A DNA stretch of 64,000 nt, from contig JAPFBL010000049.1 in NCBI GenBank assembly GCA_026182355.1, positions 4,485,001 through 4,549,000 of the forward strand, written 5' to 3'. The translations under genes were made by a program, and so were the position numbers. Position 1 is the first letter of the stretch. Each line of letters starts with the position of its first letter. Below are positions 27,664 to 38,556 of this stretch, in pieces. The notes under the pieces were generated by a model. The model was not told the DNA's origin. It was given only the letters and a program-made list of their open reading frames with translations, and ran no database searches. This DNA is from Hermatobates lingyangjiaoensis (Eukaryota; Arthropoda; Insecta; Hemiptera; Hermatobatidae).

Positions 27664-30600
27664 TAATATCATCACAAAAAAATTAACACTTTTCAACAAG
27701 TTTATTTTGAATATATATTATATGTAAAGTAATTTATGTTTAATGAGTTATTTGTTAGCTGAAATATATTAGCCCCAATTCTGAATTACTTAATGTTATT
27801 TAAACGATTACTTTCACTTCACGTGTTTATGGTGTAATTTGTTATTTATATATGTGGATAACATAGGAGTTTCTCTGTACTAACAGTTTTTCTTATAATA
27901 ATCACAATAAAAACAATCTGATAACTTCTCAATGTACAATTATTATTGATCAGAACCTTAATTTGTATTAATACTCTAAAGTACAAGGCTGAGAAGTTAT
28001 ATAATGGTTTTTATTTAAACTTATGTACATTTTATTAAGTCCTGTGAGTATTAATACACGATTCATTTAATGATTTGAGTAACCAAGATATAGGAATATA
28101 TGGAAGAGAATTAAAATTAAATAAATATTACGGCCTAAATCTGCACCTATTTGTCTATTGTAGAAATTTCTGTATTTAAGAGGAAGGCTCTAAGTTTCTC
28201 GGAAGTATAATCCAACAGGAATGGTATGGTATAAATCATTCCCACATGAATGATAGCTATTATTTACATGTTTAGAAGACTTTAAAACTTTTTCAATGGA
28301 AAAGAGTAGTGTTCTAGGCACCAATTCTAGATATTAATTTTAAGAGATAAGTAATTCAATATATTTTCATCCTTAATTGATAAATAATTTTAGCTGACAA
28401 GAAAAATAATAAAAAAAAAGTTCTTATTTTAAAGTCTTAATGAAAATGACTAGTTTAATAAATAGTTTTCAGTATGACTTAGTTAATTAAATTGATTACT
28501 CGTAAGTTTAAGAATTTGTTTACTAATAGAGAAGTTCAGTGTAAAATCAATTTTTTTTTTCTTTTACACAAAGGCACTTTCTTTTCAACATTTTTGGTCT
28601 GAACACTCTTGATCAAGTAAACTAACGGACAGTTAATTTTAACTAAATCGATACAGTCATCAAATATGTATGCTTCAAAGTACGGTAGTTCCTTCATATA
28701 GGAACTACTTCCAAAGAGAACTTTACTTTTGAAAATGTTTAAAATGTATTTAGTTAAGTTTAGTTTAATTTAAATTAATTCTTTTTAGTTTATTATAAAA
28801 TTATTTCTCATCCTAGAACATTAAGTTTCAATACCCATGCAAACATTTCGTTTTCATAGTTAAGAAATGACTTTGCGACACATAAATAATTGGCAATAGA
28901 GATTGTTTTTAAATGATTGGTACCTTGGGCATTTATTCTAATATTGGTGAAAAAGTCACACGGTTTTTCATTCTAAACTCCAGAACTTCGTAATTTCTAG
29001 GAGCTACACCTTCGTAATTAAGTGTTTCTCGGAGCTGTACCTTAGTAAAGTGTTTTTCACTACTCTGTATTTTAATTTTACTATAAATAAACATATTCTC
29101 AAACTCACGAGTAATCAATTTAATTAACTAATGATTCTAAAAATCATTTATTAAACTAGTGATCACCATTAACATATTAAATCAAATACTATCATATTAA
29201 ATATTAAAAAGAACTAATTTAAATTAAACTTAACTTACTCAACTACGTTAGGTTAGGTTAAAGTGGCAGTCCTACTACAAGGAACACACATAGATCAAAG
29301 ATTGGCGCTTTGTGAAGCTACACAATGAATATTATCCATTGGAAGTCCTAAATTTTGCTTAGCCCAAGTGTATTTAGAGTAGGGATCTTTAATGAGTACC
29401 TGACATCCTACAGAGGCTCGGGACCTAAGTGCTCAGATTTATTCACCTCACGCATGAATAAATCGAGAGCCAGAATGGTATTGAACCTACCAGTCCAGAG
29501 CCGAGAATGATGCAACTGGACTAACCTCGCCCCTTAACTAATAGTTTTTTTAAAATTTTGAAAAGTAACATGGCCAGTTTCGATTGTTGCAACTTTCACT
29601 TTTGCATGCTCTCTTTAAGACAAATTTGGGAATTTTCTATGACTAAATAGACAATAGTACTTGCCAAGAAAGTACAAGCTAATATTTAGAACTGATTTGC
29701 TAAAGAATTAGGTTTGAAATTATGAACTAAAGAACTGAAAGTTGACCATTTAAAAGTTTACTGCTGCTTATATAAAGTGTATATGAACGTGAAATATTTT
29801 TTCTTGATCTATCATAGTAAACTTTTACTGTTGAAATATGTGATCAATGTTCCCTGCTAATAAAATAAAGTATTTATTGAATTCTTATTATCTATTTAAG
29901 TTTACATTATTTTATTTTTTAATTCAGCGTAATAATAATAAGGTCAACTATCATAACGTGTTAACAGTGCATGTCATGTGAATACAAAGAATAAGTTCGT
30001 GTCCAAAAAAACAAATACAGCATGACTTTGGTCAAACTTGTCTTTTTCAAATAAAGTAAAATCAATGTCATCTAATCAACTGCGAAATAAACTATGAAAT
30101 ATAAAAACAATGAAAAAGAGCTTTATTGATATCTAAATTTCGCTTAAATACAATTCCAGCAATACTCAGGCCAAGCTTATTCAATCTTGGTACTTAAAGT
30201 AGTTTCATGAGGTATATTATGGATATACAGTATTATATGTAACTATAAAATTCAATTTTTTTAATTAACGCATTTCTTTTGCATTAATATTATAATGTCA
30301 CGAAAATACTAACAAGTGACAGGTTAAAAGTAATCCAAATAACTGGTATGGTTTATTAAAAGGTAGATAAATTAATTAACTGTACCCGACCCCAATTTTT
30401 TTTCTATGTCAAAGCTCGATTTGGTTATTTTGTAAGAAGAGTTTTTAGTGTAAATTTAGCGGGTTCTAGATTTTTCTAGTCCTAGATGTAAGAAAACCCT
30501 AGTGAACTTTTTATATGATTATTTCAACTTTTTTAATAGATCTGTCATTTTAAACTCTGGAGATCCTAAACTAATCTCTAGCCAACATTATGTAAGAACA

Positions 30601-30721
30601 ATAATTTGTACTTCCACTTGATGATGTTCTTTGTCTTCTTTTCTATCAGTCCAACACCTTCAAGTACATTCGTAATATCATATATTCTCCTTTTCTGTTT
30701 CACCGCAAGTACCTCTGCAGC
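16810..30721 (-). CDS. E2F4/5: E2F4/5-like transcription factor, lacking first exon(s)
   Basis: Sequence-specific factor that pairs with DP proteins and recruits pocket proteins to cell-cycle promoters. Seven exons, all with AG/GT borders and matching phases: 30721-30612, 23363-23252, 23183-23037, 22530-22393, 22306-22153, 17073-17014, 16940-16810 (stop TAA at 16812-16810), about 283 residues. The first shown exon carries the end of the winged-helix DNA-binding domain, with [14 protein letters not shown] and GLIEKK. Next come an acidic heptad-like helix (dimerisation) and the marked box with [11 protein letters not shown]. The C-terminus has [17 protein letters not shown], the pocket-protein binding motif of E2F4/5 type (usual DLF is DFF here). 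The preceding exon (recognition helix start, expected to read like LGLLTTKFV) was not found up to 49.9 kb. Introns of 7.2 and 5.1 kb hold many transposons. Confidence 0.92.
17956..19220 (-). mobile_element. Degenerate mariner (Tc1/mariner) element in an E2F intron
   Basis: About 1.26 kb, the usual mariner length. Terminal inverted repeats remain recognisable: left near 17962 GGATTGTCCGGAAAGTCC; right near 19190-19213 is its inverted copy with a few changes. On the minus strand, pieces of transposase appear in order across several frames: N-terminal helix-turn-helix ([18 protein letters not shown]), the second helix-turn-helix ([19 protein letters not shown]) with WVPH, the first catalytic Asp in TITGDEK, the second in RYDNARP, and the third in [11 protein letters not shown]. 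Frameshifts and stops make it inactive. Exact ends and the TA duplication are uncertain. Confidence 0.85.
19221..22152 (-). other. Part of an E2F intron
   Basis: AT-rich intron sequence after the mariner relic. A degraded hammerhead-like repeat is at 19606-19644; otherwise no element or exon is recognised. Confidence 0.6.
19606..19644 (-). ncRNA. Hammerhead-ribozyme-like motif, copy c (degraded)
   Basis: Minus strand keeps GACT, CTGACGA, GATCTT and AGTC, as in copies a and b, but the GAAA box reads GGAA and stem II is weaker. Judged a decayed relative. Confidence 0.45.
24384..25314 (-). mobile_element. Internally deleted pogo/Tigger-like DNA transposon
   Basis: 931 bp bounded by TA on both sides (24382-24383 and 25315-25316). 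Terminal inverted repeats of about 28 bp begin CCGTATTTTCCGCACTATAA at the left and differ by one base at the right. The unit ATTATAAGGCGCACC recurs subterminally at both ends (24413-24488; 25226-25255). The only coding content is the N-terminal DNA-binding part of a transposase, with no DDE domain, so it is a deletion derivative that could move only in trans. It lies in the 7.2-kb E2F intron and abuts a Merlin relic. Confidence 0.88.
24480..24905 (-). CDS. Truncated pogo-like transposase, DNA-binding domains only
   Basis: 141 codons. Residues about 9-55 form a Psq/Brk-type helix-turn-helix ([32 protein letters not shown]). A Lys/Arg linker follows, then a CENP-B/Tc5-type second helix-turn-helix ([12 protein letters not shown], then [16 protein letters not shown]) and a short [12 protein letters not shown] end. 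The frame then stops. The family usually continues with a DDE domain of some 200 residues, absent here because of an internal deletion. The frame is open and lacks premature stops, so the loss seems recent, or the element amplified in this form. It might still bind terminal repeats; that is inference. Confidence 0.75.
   Translation of the reverse strand: MYFSKDPEMAPIKRHAYNAEFKLKVISHAVEHGNRAAAREFNINESMVRKWRKQEDELRQVKKTKQSFRGNKARWPQLEDKLEQWVVEQRAASRSVSTITIRMKATALARELNINEFRGCPSWCFRFMKRRNLSICNCSAL
25330..26220 (-). pseudogene. Merlin (IS1016-like) transposase relic split by a SINE
   Basis: Minus strand, two blocks. The N-terminal block (about 26214-25905) has [18 protein letters not shown] and further on [14 protein letters not shown], like the zinc-ribbon/helix region of Merlin transposases. 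The C-terminal block (about 25605-25330) has [15 protein letters not shown], which holds the first catalytic Asp of the ISXO2-like domain, then after a frameshift [25 protein letters not shown] at 25610-25905 separates the blocks. The end of the transposase is cut off at the pogo element. No working frame remains. Confidence 0.72.
25610..25905 (+). repeat. tRNA-like SINE, copy 1
   Basis: Starts TAAGGGG, followed by an A-box-like stretch and a B box GGTTCAATACC at about 25663, as in tRNA-derived SINEs. A body of about 200 bases follows (AAGATCCCTACTTTAAATAC near 25780) and the end reads CGAACCTAACG. It matches copy 2 at 29245-29537 in opposite orientation. It interrupts the Merlin relic, so it is younger than that relic. 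Confidence 0.8.
27150..29070. repeat. Large inverted repeat, arms about 250 bp
   Basis: The left arm (about 27150-27420) and right arm (about 28815-29070) are diverged inverted copies. For example GTTTGCATGGGTATTGAAACT near 27375 matches its complement near 28825, and the stretch with TTTTCACCAGTATTAGAATAA near 27247 matches near 28935. The 1.4-kb centre is AT-rich without coding content. It could be a foldback transposon or two inverted copies of one repeat; a hammerhead-like motif lies just outside the left arm (about 27098-27130). Confidence 0.75.
27626..27660. repeat. (AT)n microsatellite
   Basis: Uninterrupted AT dinucleotide run in the E2F intron, inside the centre of the foldback structure. 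Confidence 0.95.
29245..29537 (-). repeat. tRNA-like SINE, copy 2
   Basis: Minus-strand copy of the SINE at 25610-25905. It reads GGGGCGAGGTTAGTCCAG (A-box-like), CTGGTAGGTTCAATACC (B box), the shared AAGATCCCTACTCTAAATAC body and the end TTTAACCTAACCTAACG. The tail contains three CCTAA-type units. Confidence 0.82.
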
Positions 30722-31578
30722 CTACAAATTAGAAATCATTATGACAACTGACAACAACAATACAATTACGAGACCTAAATAAAAGAGATCTTAGGAATAG
30801 GTAACAGAATTTTACTCAGAGTACTGAAAAATTACCATGACAAATGTATGTTTTGATTAGAAAAGCTGAATATTTAATTTCTAATAATATGAATTTCAGC
30901 CTTAGATTATTAACCTCGTTCTTAAATTTTACATCACGAAAGTACCATAATCATCCCTTATACTCACTAATTTTAAATCCAATATACCACTTGGTGAATT
31001 CTGTAATAAATATACAAAGCGTCTCGTTAATAAGCCTAAGGACTTTTCAAATCTACTTTGCGAACTGTCCATTACTATGTTTAAGTACGACTATAACACC
31101 ATTTAAACCAAATAACAAAGTTACTACCACAAATTAAAGAATGCATTAAAAACAGTTAAAAAGTTTTAACTTGAAGAACGCAGCAGGACATTAGCAAGCT
31201 TACCACAACATTTAAAATCCCAAAAAATTTTAAACACCCGTTAATAGTTAATAAAACTCTTATTCAATAATATTTTGTTAGATAACAAGAGCAACCTGAA
31301 CTTTATAAATTGGTATGTATACAATCATTTATTAAAACAGGATTACCATAACGGCAACACTGATAACACAATTTGACATTTGTTTTTATTATATCAGTCA
31401 TTTGAAGTTTCAAATAATATTAAATTTTTCTTCCAAAATAAATGTATCTTAAACGACTATTCAACTACTAACAAATATTATATGTCCACCTAAAGTATCT
31501 ACTGATTTATACTACAAAAAGGGTTGATCTCATTTGAAAAAATTTGCTTTTTCCTTTTATAATCAGTCCTAATACAAA
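30722..31578. other. Upstream of the first visible E2F exon; no gene seen
   Basis: AT-rich sequence, expected to be E2F intron. An open frame of 97 codons at 30844-31137 has no recognisable content and is probably chance. Confidence 0.5.
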
Positions 31579-32035
31579 TCTATATAAATAAAACAAAGGT
31601 TTTGTCTGTACATTGCTTGGAACTGAATCATTTCAATTATCTTTACATTTCATACATTAGAGAAACCGAATCCACCCTTAAAAAATTCTGTCGGTTTGTC
31701 CACAAACATTTGTCACAAGTAAACTCAGCCACAATAAGACATAGCGAACTGAAACTCTGACAGTAGATATGTGTATGTCTAGCTTAAAATCTAAGCATTG
31801 AATGGAATGGAAATTCAAAGTAGAAGCGAAGTTATGAACTTTTAAGCTGTCTTTAGTTAACTTTACAGACATGTTTATTTTGAAATTATACAGGTCTAGT
31901 AAGATGGTATTGTTAGTGGTTTTCAATTTCATTTGAATCTAAGCTCCCAGAAAGAGAATTGTCAAGATGTTTCCCGAAGTTCAAGATCAGCCATTTATTC
32001 CGAATAAATGGCTTTGTGAACAGTAAATTTGCAAC
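31579..32035 (+). mobile_element. Helitron 5' fragment (H1)
   Basis: Begins A|TCTATATAAATAAA, the same 5' end as the copy at 37972. Shared features follow: GTCTGTACATTGCTT, CCGAATCCACCCTTA and the GTAAACTCAGCCACAATAAGACAT unit. It ends shortly after a helicase fragment (TTCCCGAAGTTCAAG then GGCTTTGTGAAC). The rest is missing. Confidence 0.75.
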
Positions 32036-32325
32036 TATTTCAGTCGAAAAATCTGTTTGAAACCAGTATTAGGCACGTAAAAATAATTATGATCTTAAAA
32101 ACTTATTTTGGTACAAAATTTCAGATTTCTTGTCAGCTTTTTATTATTCTAATTTTTCTTATTTTCTATTTTTCCCCACTCTATATGCAGCCCTCTGGCC
32201 GGACCGGCAATATTCTTTTATTTATTAATCTACATGCATCGCCAGAAGGTATTAATTATATTTATGACATTCTAGAATAAGATAATAATCGTCATTAATA
32301 CTTGACATATCAACAATAGTTTAAC

Positions 32326-32385
32326 AATAATAATAATAAGAAGAAGAAGAAGAAGAAGAACGAACAACTAGAATAATAATATAAT
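32326..32385. repeat. (AAT)n(AAG)n microsatellite
   Basis: AAT units run into about eight AAG units, then more AAT-type units. Confidence 0.9.
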
Positions 32386-32418
32386 GAACATCATACTAGG
32401 TAATAATAATCATAAAAA

Positions 32419-33480
32419 TCTGGAGTCGCCTACACTCAACTTTACTATAAGTAAACTTAATATCAAACTTTTTGGGTATATAATATATAATGTTCCATTT
32501 AGGCATAATAAAATGTCTAAATGGGAGAAGTTTATTAGTATTTCATGCCTGGAGGTAGTACAAATAGTGATTGATCCACTTGTCAATATATATGCTTATT
32601 TTTGTATATCACACCACCGATGCATATAATATCATTAGTATAACTACAGGAGTAATAACATTCTTCAAAGGCAAAGCGTAGATTTCGTGTTACGAAATAA
32701 TCTCTTACAGGAGAACATAGCCTGACCTCATTCTACATTGAAGATTTAAGACAAAGTTTTCCATTTAAAACTTGAAAATGTTCCTATTTGGTCTGAAAAA
32801 TGTAACAAAAAAGGTCGGTTAAATGTCGTTGTAAAGTAAATTAAAGTAATTTTTAATTTAAGCTTTTGGATAATATCATTTATTATTTTTCAAGGAATGT
32901 TATCAATTTTTAATTAAGTTTTACATTTTTGATCTTTTATAAAGTTATTATACCGGGAAATTTATGGTATGCTAGTGTTTTTTTAAAAATCACTTCTCTT
33001 TCTCTTTGTCAAAAATTCAATTTACACTAGGCCAGAGTTATCTTTTTCCTGCGTACTGTACTCTGTTATAAGGCTCTGTAACTAACATATATATATTAGT
33101 AATTTTCATACTCAAATTAAATTCAAAACCGGCTTTTCAGCATAATTTAAAACTTTTATAGCTGGAACCTTGAAATTTTTGAAAAAAAAATACATGTTAA
33201 CTATTACACTTTAATACTAAAAAACTGGATACTTGTTAATAACATAATGGGAAACAGACCATTCCTCACACTTTAATATTACACAAAGTTAATATGATTG
33301 ATTGACAAAAAAATGTTTACATGATATTAAGTTTTGTTCGAGGGTGCAACTTATAGATTGATTAGAGCATTTTGTAAGACAAAATCTATCACACCATGAA
33401 AAGCATCAGAATTATATTTTAGGTGTGATTTTATACATGTAAGAATTTTATTCTTTTAGATCGTATATTGTTCATACATC
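32419..33480 (+). repeat. Old family B (DINE/Helentron-like) copy
   Basis: Starts TCTGGAGTCGCCTACACTC followed by ACTTTACTATAAGTAA, then diverged blocks of the 1.64-kb family described at 35211-36850 (ATAACATTCTTCAAAG, TTATACCGGGAAATTTATGG). It lacks the microsatellite and 3' hairpin. The right limit is approximate. Confidence 0.65.
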
Positions 33481-33495
33481 GTCATTGTTCTAAAT

Positions 33496-34441
33496 CAGGG
33501 GTTCTCATTAGGGGTGAATTTCGGGATTTAAGGGGGTGAATTATGACTTTGGAGAAAAGATCTACTGGAGATGCCCTGGGCCGAATATTGTAAATCCATA
33601 GTAGCCACGGCCAGGGGACACTGACCACTTGAGAGGGATTTTTACCACCGTTTTAAATTTTAATTCAGTATTTCAGGTAAATTGGGAAAAGGTTTGGGAA
33701 AACCAACTGAATCCTATTAATCCATAGTATTGTATTAATCCTTATTCATTGTATGATCCATCATCAGACACTAGTCTCAAAAACACTTCAAGCTCCGTTA
33801 GAGAAGGTTTTGGATCAAATAATTCAAATTGCGAATTTTGTCAAAGGAGGAACTCTAAACTCCCGACTTTTCAAGCAGTTACGTTATGATATGGATGCTA
33901 CTCATCATTCTCTTCTTTTTCACACAAACGTCCGTTGGCTGTCAAGAGGAAATGTAACTGAGCGAATATTTGAGCTTAGGGACGAGCTCAAATTGTTTTT
34001 CGAGGTTCAAGGTAAGACTGAATTTCTTGTCTGGCTAAACAATGAAGAATGGATATATTCGAGCAACTGAATAAACAGGATCTTCAGGTGCAAGGAAGGA
34101 ATACAAATATTATAAAATTCGTAGATGCCTTGAGAGATTTTATGAGCAAGCTTGAAAATTGGAAGAGAAAAGTCAATACAAAAAATGTAGTTATGTTTGA
34201 GAAACTGACATCCATTCTTGATGTTTGTGGTGAAGTTAAGATGCTTCCACAATTTGCAAAAAATGAAATTTTGCAAAATTTGACAGCACTGGAAAATGAA
34301 TTCAGCAAATACTTTCCTGAACTTGGTAATGATGAGTTCCCTTTAGTAAGAAATCCATTAAAATTGCCAGTTGAAAGAGTTCCAGATGATTGCCAGGATG
34401 AATTCTTGACCTAAAAATTTCAGCAAGCCTGAGAACCCATG
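33496..34441 (+). mobile_element. hAT element with ZBED5-like transposase fragment
   Basis: Ends are CAGGGGTTCTCA (33496) and its inverted copy TGAGAACCCATG (ending 34441). The flanks TTCTAAAT (33488-33495) and TTCTATAT (34442-34449) are an 8-bp target duplication with one change, as expected for hAT. Inside, plus strand, transposase pieces related to ZBED5/GTF2IRD2-type hAT proteins lie in two frames: 33753 to about 34065 (TLNSRLFKQLRYDMDA, VRWLSRGNVTERIFELRDEL) and about 34049-34414 (DIFEQLNKQDLQVQGRNTNI, ENEFSKYFPEL). The N-terminal zinc finger and first catalytic region are absent. Dead copy. Confidence 0.85.
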
Positions 34442-34449
34442 TTCTATAT

Positions 34450-34992
34450 AATTAACCATTTAACCTAAAAAAAACATCTGAAATCATAAAATAAATCATA
34501 ACGCCCCTCTTTGTGAAAGTCATTTTTTAAAAAACGGCATCAACTCATCCTCCCAGAAAGAGCTATTAGGTAAAATTTTATTTTGGTCATACGTTATGGC
34601 TTTATCCTTCCCACTAACTATAGAATCAATCATAAGTCAACAATTTTACATTTTCTTGCAAAAAAAAACCTTTCCATTTTAGAAATATGAGGTTTTTTCC
34701 AATTATTGGTCCTGTCAGTTCAATGATAAAGTAGTTTAGGAAGAAAATGTTTTGACTATAAACATTTAGTCAGCTATAACAAATTTTGAATCATTGATCT
34801 AGAACAATCAAACAAACTCTTATTATTAGGATCTAACAGAGTGTGTTAGGGTCTGAGACTTAATCAAATTCTTGTGCATCGCTACCACATGAGATCTGTC
34901 TAGTCTCCCTTTTTAGTATCAACTATGCATTTTAATTTTTTTATTCAACTTCAAAATTTTTCTTAAGAATTAGCTTTCATCTTTATTGGTTA
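34450..34992. other. No feature recognised
   Basis: AT-rich stretch between the hAT element and the Helitron end at 34993; possible old family B debris, nothing firm. Confidence 0.4.
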
Positions 34993-37411
34993 CTAGCAGA
35001 CGAGCCCATAATTGACGGGTATTTTACAAAAATTCATAGATGATACGTGGTATTTCAAAATATTATTAGAAAAATTATAGAATAGAAAAAAATAGTGGCT
35101 CTGTATACACCACATTAGCTGTCTGTCCTCAAGGTATGGTACATGGAAGAACATAGAGTTGGAACCTGTGACTCTTTAGCAAGCAACATACAGTTGACCA
35201 CATAAGAAAATCTGGAGTGGCCTACACTCTACTTTACTATAAGTAACTTAATGTCAAATTTCTTGAATATATAAAACATAACGTCTCATTTAAGCATAAC
35301 GTAAACATCTAAATGGGATATAATTATTAGCCTGTCATTCCTGAGGTAGTACAGATAGTGATTGAAGGACATAATCAATTTATAAGCTTATTTTTGTACA
35401 TCACAAATAATTTATTATTTGCAAATAATTTCATTAGTATAACTACAGCCGTAATAACATTTTTAGAAAACCAAAGTGAACATTTCTTGAAACGAAATAG
35501 TATCCTACAAGAGAACATGGCTATTGTTCAAATAGCCAGTAGATTTCTTACATCGTTTACTTGACATCCTTCTACATTGAATATTAATGTAAAATTTTCA
35601 AATTTGAAACAGTAAAATACTCTTTTTTTTCTCTGAAAAACTTCTTAAACAGCGAAGAAAATGTTGTTTTAAGGTGATTTGTTAATTAAAGATGTACGAT
35701 AATTACAATTATTAATCTCTAAACGAAAGATTTCAATTTTGAATTATCTTTTACATTTTTGGTTTTTAACAGAATTATTATACTGGGAATTTTATGGCTT
35801 CTTAGTATTTAATAAGATCATTTTCCTTCCCCTTTGTCAAATAACATATATACGAATTTTTTTTTAATAAGTGTTATCATTTACCTGCACAATATTATTC
35901 CTCTTACATCTCTTATAAGTCAATAATATATTTTCATTTTTCCATTAGAAACATCAATTTTATCTCAGTGGATTAGCTCAAAAAATTTCTAAGTCAATGT
36001 AAACAATGTAAAAAAATACAAAAAATTCGACAAGTATAGCAGGTGATCCTCTTAGTCTAAGATAAACAAAGAGTTTTTATATCGTTATTGCTCTTTCCCG
36101 TAATTGAAACTTCATGAATTTTTTTTTTATGAATTGCTAATTTTTTGTTCCATTTTTGGTCAAATTTTCATTTTTTTTTAACGAGCCGTTTAGCGTCAAA
36201 AAATCATTTTCTGAAAACACAAATCGTACTGTAACGCCCCTTTAGCGAAAGGAATTTCAAAAAAAAATATCTCAACTCATTCGCCATATAATGTTCTATT
36301 TATAGGCATAGTTTCATTCTTGTCCGTCAAACAGTATGGCTTGTATCGCTCTCACAAGGTTTGAGATTGAATTATAAGTCAAAATTTTTACATTTTATTG
36401 AAAAAAAAATATTTCCTATTGTTTTAATATTCTGAATATATTTTTCGTTTGTTGCATTTGTAACTTCAAAGATAATGTCAAAATTTCAAAACTCTAGGGT
36501 TATCAGTTTAGGAGAAATAAATGTTTTAAAAAAAACGGTTTTTGGCAAAAAAAGTGACTTTCCCATCATGCATAATTCTTCCCAAACAATAGGGATCTTC
36601 GTCTAAATGGGGCCCATTTTTGTGTAAAATATCAACTTGATCCATCAAAGATTCTGGACCGTAGCGTGGTAACAAGCAATGCTAACACACGCACCCACCC
36701 ACGCACCCACCCACCCACCCACACACACACAGACATCATCGTAAAAACGTCATAAAACGACTTCTGGTACCTCAAAACATGTAATTCCGTCAAAATCTCG
36801 AGATGGAATTTTTTCACGATCACTATACTTTACTTATAGTAAAGTAAAAAAAAACTTGGTCTCACTCACTTTAATTCCTGCCGTAGACAGAGTTTGGCCT
36901 TGCAACTTATTTACCGTCATTGAAAAACAAACGCGTCGGGAAATTGCATCCGTTTGATTGAAAGGGACAGTTGCTACTAGGTATCAGTGGTATGCTTGGT
37001 ATACACACTGACTCCCCAGTACCACATCCAGTCATGATATCGGCCTCTGTGAAGTATCTGTGCAAAGCACGAATTCAGAGTCTTGTCCCGTTGCACATTT
37101 TTGGGGCACTCAAGTTTCGTAACAGCATGATTGGTGCCCCACTGTAAGTTTTAATTCATGAGTAGGCAGCCCAGGAGTCGAGAAATTCAATTGGATAATG
37201 AACTGCTTCCTTATCACTACTCACTCTATTTACTGACTTGTAAGATCTTTGCTCAGCTTGATATAGGCCAAGACTTGTTTATTGATTTTTCCTGCCACCT
37301 CATTTGTAGGGGTGAGAATTGCTCGTTCACAAAGCCAGTTATTCTGAATAGATGGCAGATCTTGAACTTCGGGAAACACCTTGACAATTATCTCTTGTTG
37401 GGAGCTTAAAA
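34993..37411 (-). mobile_element. Helitron 3' part (H2), split by a family B insertion
   Basis: The minus-strand 3' end is CTAG at 34996-34993 followed by T, the Helitron signature. Two blocks, 37405-36852 and 35210-34993, are separated by the B element at 35211-36850. Minus-strand translation of the larger block gives C-terminal RepHel helicase: CERAILTPTNEVAGKINKQ, TPGLPTHELKL, GAPIMLLRNLSAPKMCNGT, MTGCGTGESVCIP. The second block continues it (ACATACAGTTGACC encodes the QLY part of the SHGQLYVACSRV region). Several stops and frameshifts. Its 5' side is displaced by B2, and probable continuation lies at 46474 onward. Confidence 0.85.
35211..36850 (+). mobile_element. Family B repeat, full-length copy B1 (DINE/Helentron-like)
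   Basis: 1.64 kb, inserted in an A-rich spot of Helitron H2. It starts TCTGGAGTGGCCTACACTC. A 17-bp sequence TACTTTACTATAAGTAA (35230-35246) has its exact inverted copy at 36830-36846, where it forms a 3' hairpin (ACTTTACT TAT AGTAAAGT). A (CCCA)n(CA)n microsatellite lies at about 36690-36730, in the same internal place in every copy. No coding capacity. A subterminal inverted repeat, internal microsatellite and 3' hairpin are the layout of DINE-1/HINE non-autonomous Helentrons; assignment to that class is inference. Confidence 0.72.
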
Positions 37412-38556
37412 AAAAATCTGGAGTGGCCTACACTCAACTTTACTATAAGTAACTTAATATCAAATTTCTTGAATATATAACACATAACGTCTCATTTAAG
37501 CATAAGTAAACATCTAAATGGGATATAATTATTAGGCTTTCATTCCTGAGGTAGTACAGATAGTGATGGAAGGACATATCAATATATAAGCTTATTTTTG
37601 TACATCACACAGCTGATGCAAATAATTTCATTAGTATAACTATAGCAGTAATAACATTTTTGAAAAACCAAAGTGAACATTTCTTGATACGAAATATTCT
37701 CCTACAAGAAAACATGACTTTTGTTCAAATAGCCAGTGGATTTCTTACATCGTTTACTTGACAACCTTCTACATTAAATATTAAAGTAAAATTTTTCAAA
37801 TTTAAAACAGAAAATACTCTTATTTTCTCTGAAAAACATCATAAACAGCTAAGAAAAAATGTTCTTTTAAAATGATTTATAATTAAAGATGTACGATAAT
37901 TACATTAAGGTAATTTATTTATGTTTATTGGAGGTGATTTTTTTACATGTAACAATATTATTTCTCTTACATCTATATAAATAAAATAATGATTTTGTCT
38001 GTACATTGCTTAGAACTGATTCATTTCAAGTTTTCTTTACTTTTCATACATTGGAGAAACCGAATCCACCCTTAGAAAAATTTCTGTCGGTTTGTCAGTT
38101 TGTCTGTTTGTCCGCAAAACTTTGTCACAAGTAAACTCAGCTACCATAAGACATATAAAACTGAAACTTTTACAGTAGATTTGTGTAGGTCTCACTTAAA
38201 ATATAGGCTCTGAATTAATTGGAAATTCAACGTAGAAGTGAAGTTATGGACGTTTAAACAAAAACGTTTGTCATAAGTAAACTCAGCCACAATAAGACAT
38301 GGCGAGCTAAACTTTGACATTGGATTCGTGTATGCCTAACTTAAAATACAGGCTCTAAATAGATTCATAATTCAGTACAGAAGCGAAGTTATAGGGATTT
38401 AAACGTATTTTCCTAACTTCACAGACAAGTTTGTTTTGAAAATACACAGGTGTGGCAAGTAGGTATTGTTAGTTGATTTTAATGTCATTGGATCATATGA
38501 ATATATTGCGTATTTGACATCCTTGAAAAGGTGTTTCCCAGAGTTGAGGATGTACT

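Larger units (their letters stand above)
26221..30611 (-). other. Remainder of the 7.2-kb E2F intron
   Basis: Non-coding intron with a 1.9-kb foldback structure (about 27150-29070), an (AT)n tract at 27626-27660 and a SINE (29245-29537). No exon seen. Confidence 0.6.

Noticed and set aside
36690..36730. Possible CRISPR-like or satellite array from repeated CCCA/CA units
   Set aside because: Simple microsatellite at the same position in every family B copy; no spacers.
36632..36823. Frame with VCVWVGGWVRGWV
   Set aside because: Translation of the (CCCA)n(CA)n microsatellite inside family B; no protein evidence.
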